The notes beneath the pieces were generated by a model, which had not been told where the DNA came from, did not search any database, and saw only the letters and a program-made list of their open reading frames with translations. The translations under genes and the position numbers were made by a program. Shown here one piece after another: positions 7,439 through 8,685 of a DNA stretch of 8,685 nt; within the stretch, counting starts at the first letter, position 1, and every line of letters starts with the position of its first letter. The stretch is from Candidatus Zixiibacteriota bacterium (lineage in GTDB: Bacteria; Zixibacteria; MSB-5A5; GN15; JAAZOE01), in the NCBI GenBank assembly GCA_030588275.1, contig JAUUYJ010000095.1, forward strand, positions 1 through 8,685, given 5' to 3'.

Positions 7439-7688
7439 GCTTTCTTTTTTGCTTTTTACATGGAAAAATTATGGCCCAAAATCTGAACAAAAACAGTCTT
7501 AATGCCGATTGGAATGATAACCGGCCCAAACCATGCTTTGAATATAATATGGCGTTATATCTTCTATATAAATTGTTGTCGGCAACCAGACAGAAAATGA
7601 TGCAAAGGCATAAGCTGTCGTTGGTGTCAAAATTAAGATTGAGTTTGCCTGCCACCAATCGGCTCTGCGTGGCCACGAAAGGATTAGT
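7439..7688 (+). other. Long stretch between attenuator terminator and trpE
   Basis: These 250 bases are more AT-rich than the flanking genes and begin with a T-rich tract. Most of it is occupied by a doubtful 73-codon ORF (described separately). Weak local structures are visible: a GTTG/CAAC hairpin near 7574-7585, and GCCAC (7651-7655) with GTGGC (7669-7673) ending just ahead of the trpE ribosome-binding site AAAGGA (7678-7683). A TATAAT at 7543-7548 has no matching -35 box. It is probably untranslated leader of the trp mRNA; nothing else is convincing. Confidence 0.4.
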
Positions 7689-7692
7689 ATGA
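7471..7692 (+). CDS. Doubtful small ORF (73 aa) overlapping the trpE start by ATGA
   Basis: A 73-codon frame starts at ATG 7471, with only a weak GGA six bases upstream, and ends at TGA 7690-7692. The stop overlaps the trpE ATG by four bases in the ATGA arrangement seen in translationally coupled genes. The predicted product is basic and Asn/Lys/Leu-rich with no domain or signal peptide that I recognise, and its base composition is unlike the neighbouring genes. It may be chance, since the trpE ribosome-binding site AAAGGATTAGT would produce the same final codons. I list it because of the overlap and because it fills the otherwise unexplained gap. Confidence 0.2.
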   Translation: MAQNLNKNSLNADWNDNRPKPCFEYNMALYLLYKLLSATRQKMMQRHKLSLVSKLRLSLPATNRLCVATKGLV

Positions 7693-8685
7693 AAGAGACT
7701 CCTTCCCCCCAAAACAGGGCTCTGCCACCCCGTGGTCAGCTCAAGGTTATTTCTCGGGAGATGCCGGCTGATCTGGAGACTCCGGTTTCAGCTTTCATGA
7801 AGCTCAAATCGGTCGGAGCCAAGCTCCTTTTGGAGTCGGTCGAATCTGGTACTATCCTGGGACGGTATTCTTTTATTGGAATCAAACCGGCCTGCCGCAT
7901 CATCGCCAACAGCGAAGAGATTATCATTGAGGGATCAAACGGCGATTCGCATCTGCCTTATTTAGAAGGATCAACTCCCCTCGATAATATTAAAACTATA
8001 ATGGATGCCTACCATATTGATCAGGTGGATAATCAACCCCGCCTGTTGGGTGGAGCGGTCGGATACATCAGCTACGACCTGGTCCGCTTCATCGAAAACA
8101 TTCCTGATAAACAGACCGACAGTTTGAAGATGCCTTTGGCCTTGATGTATCTGATCGATACCCTATTGGTCTTTGATCATGTCCAACGCCGGATTAGACT
8201 GTTGACGCTGACTGAGGAGGATAAAAAAGATGAAGCATCGGCTCGTCTGGATGGAATTGAGGAGGCGATGCGGGCTCCCCTTGATCTCTCCGCCCACCAT
8301 AGTGACGCGGTAGAGAGTGGTGCCAATCCGGTTTCCAACTTCACCAAAGATGAATTCTGTGATGCGGTCAAGACGGCTAAAGAGCATATCGTCGCTGGAG
8401 ATATTTATCAACTCGTCGTTTCCCAAAGGCTTCATGGTACAACCCAAGCGGATCATTTCATGATCTACCGCGCCCTGCGGATGCTCAATCCCTCCCCCTA
8501 TATGTATTACCTCGATTTCGATGAACTGAAGCTTATCGGTTCCTCTCCTGAAGCGTTGGTGCGACTGGAAAATGGTTTGGCGACGGTTCGACCGATTGCC
8601 GGAACTCGTCCACGGGGTGAGACGGAAGAGGCGGATGCCGCCTTAGCCAGCGAGCTGTTTAACGATGCCAAAGAACGAGCCGAGC
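7689..8685 (+). CDS. trpE: Anthranilate synthase component I (TrpE), 3' end cut by window edge
   Basis: Catalytic large subunit of anthranilate synthase, which converts chorismate and ammonia (from the TrpG glutaminase) to anthranilate, the first step of tryptophan synthesis in the cytoplasm. The first 332 residues of about 490-520 are present, with no stop before the edge. The N-terminal region carries LLLES (46-50), the tryptophan-binding feedback site of TrpE; NPSPYMYY (267-274) contributes to the same allosteric site. The chorismate-binding domain begins around 215, with GDIYQLVVSQR (237-247), GSSPE (284-288) and RPIAGTRPRG (301-310). These feedback motifs favour TrpE over the related PabB. 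The start is chosen on AAAGGA (7678-7683) five bases before ATG; the protein then begins about where other TrpE proteins do. The gene lies downstream of a trp attenuator, so it is likely controlled both by attenuation and by feedback inhibition. trpG and further trp genes are expected beyond the window. Confidence 0.95.
   Translation, partial: MKETPSPQNRALPPRGQLKVISREMPADLETPVSAFMKLKSVGAKLLLESVESGTILGRYSFIGIKPACRIIANSEEIIIEGSNGDSHLPYLEGSTPLDNIKTIMDAYHIDQVDNQPRLLGGAVGYISYDLVRFIENIPDKQTDSLKMPLALMYLIDTLLVFDHVQRRIRLLTLTEEDKKDEASARLDGIEEAMRAPLDLSAHHSDAVESGANPVSNFTKDEFCDAVKTAKEHIVAGDIYQLVVSQRLHGTTQADHFMIYRALRMLNPSPYMYYLDFDELKLIGSSPEALVRLENGLATVRPIAGTRPRGETEEADAALASELFNDAKERAE

Noticed and set aside
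7460..7486. Eight-codon ORF MEKLWPKI after the attenuator terminator, containing one Trp codon
   Set aside because: A single Trp codon, no good Shine-Dalgarno and no following terminator, so it is not a second leader.
7410..7712. 100-codon reverse-strand ORF opposite the trpE upstream region
   Set aside because: It runs antisense through the terminator T-tract (giving a Lys-rich tail) and the trpE start, has no recognisable domain, and looks like a chance frame.

Overview
The window holds the distal genes of a copper/silver-type tripartite efflux operon (cusC, cusB, cusA order), followed on the same strand by a separate transcription unit for tryptophan biosynthesis that begins with a leader-peptide attenuator and runs into trpE, cut off by the window end. 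The organism is a Gram-negative bacterium, because the efflux system needs an outer membrane. Shine-Dalgarno sequences are clear and the trp promoter looks like an ordinary sigma-70 promoter. The unusually long CusA and the CusB with metal-binding domains and a DUF3347-like tail resemble versions I associate with Bacteroidota and neighbouring (FCB-group) phyla. That placement is an inference from protein style only; the genus and phylum cannot be read from this window.

Efflux region (1-7111). A TolC/CusC-like outer-membrane channel gene enters from the left edge. After 92 bases comes a 663-residue CusB-like periplasmic adaptor with two 'heavy-metal-binding domain' modules. After a 3-base gap comes a 1245-residue CusA-like RND pump. 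All three periplasmic methionines that form the Cu(I)/Ag(I) site in E. coli CusA have counterparts here, so monovalent copper or silver is the likely substrate. The three proteins would span both membranes and expel metal from the periplasm or cytoplasm. No regulator (CusRS, CueR, CsoR) or CusF chaperone gene is present in the window.

Intergenic and trp region (7112-8685). Past cusA lies a strong 10-bp hairpin without a U-tract (7162-7186), then a consensus-like promoter (7204-7231). A 38-codon leader ORF (7255-7371) has three tandem Trp codons set in a run of Tyr and Phe codons. It is followed by a long intrinsic terminator hairpin with nine T's (7392-7438). This is the architecture of a ribosome-mediated trp attenuator, and I could also find a candidate antiterminator pairing. 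About 250 bases later trpE starts at 7689; it carries the LLLES and NPSPYM signatures of a tryptophan-inhibited enzyme, so the pathway appears controlled both at transcription and by feedback inhibition.

The efflux genes look like a familiar system with notable structural elaborations. The least conventional element is the aromatic-rich trp leader with its attenuator.
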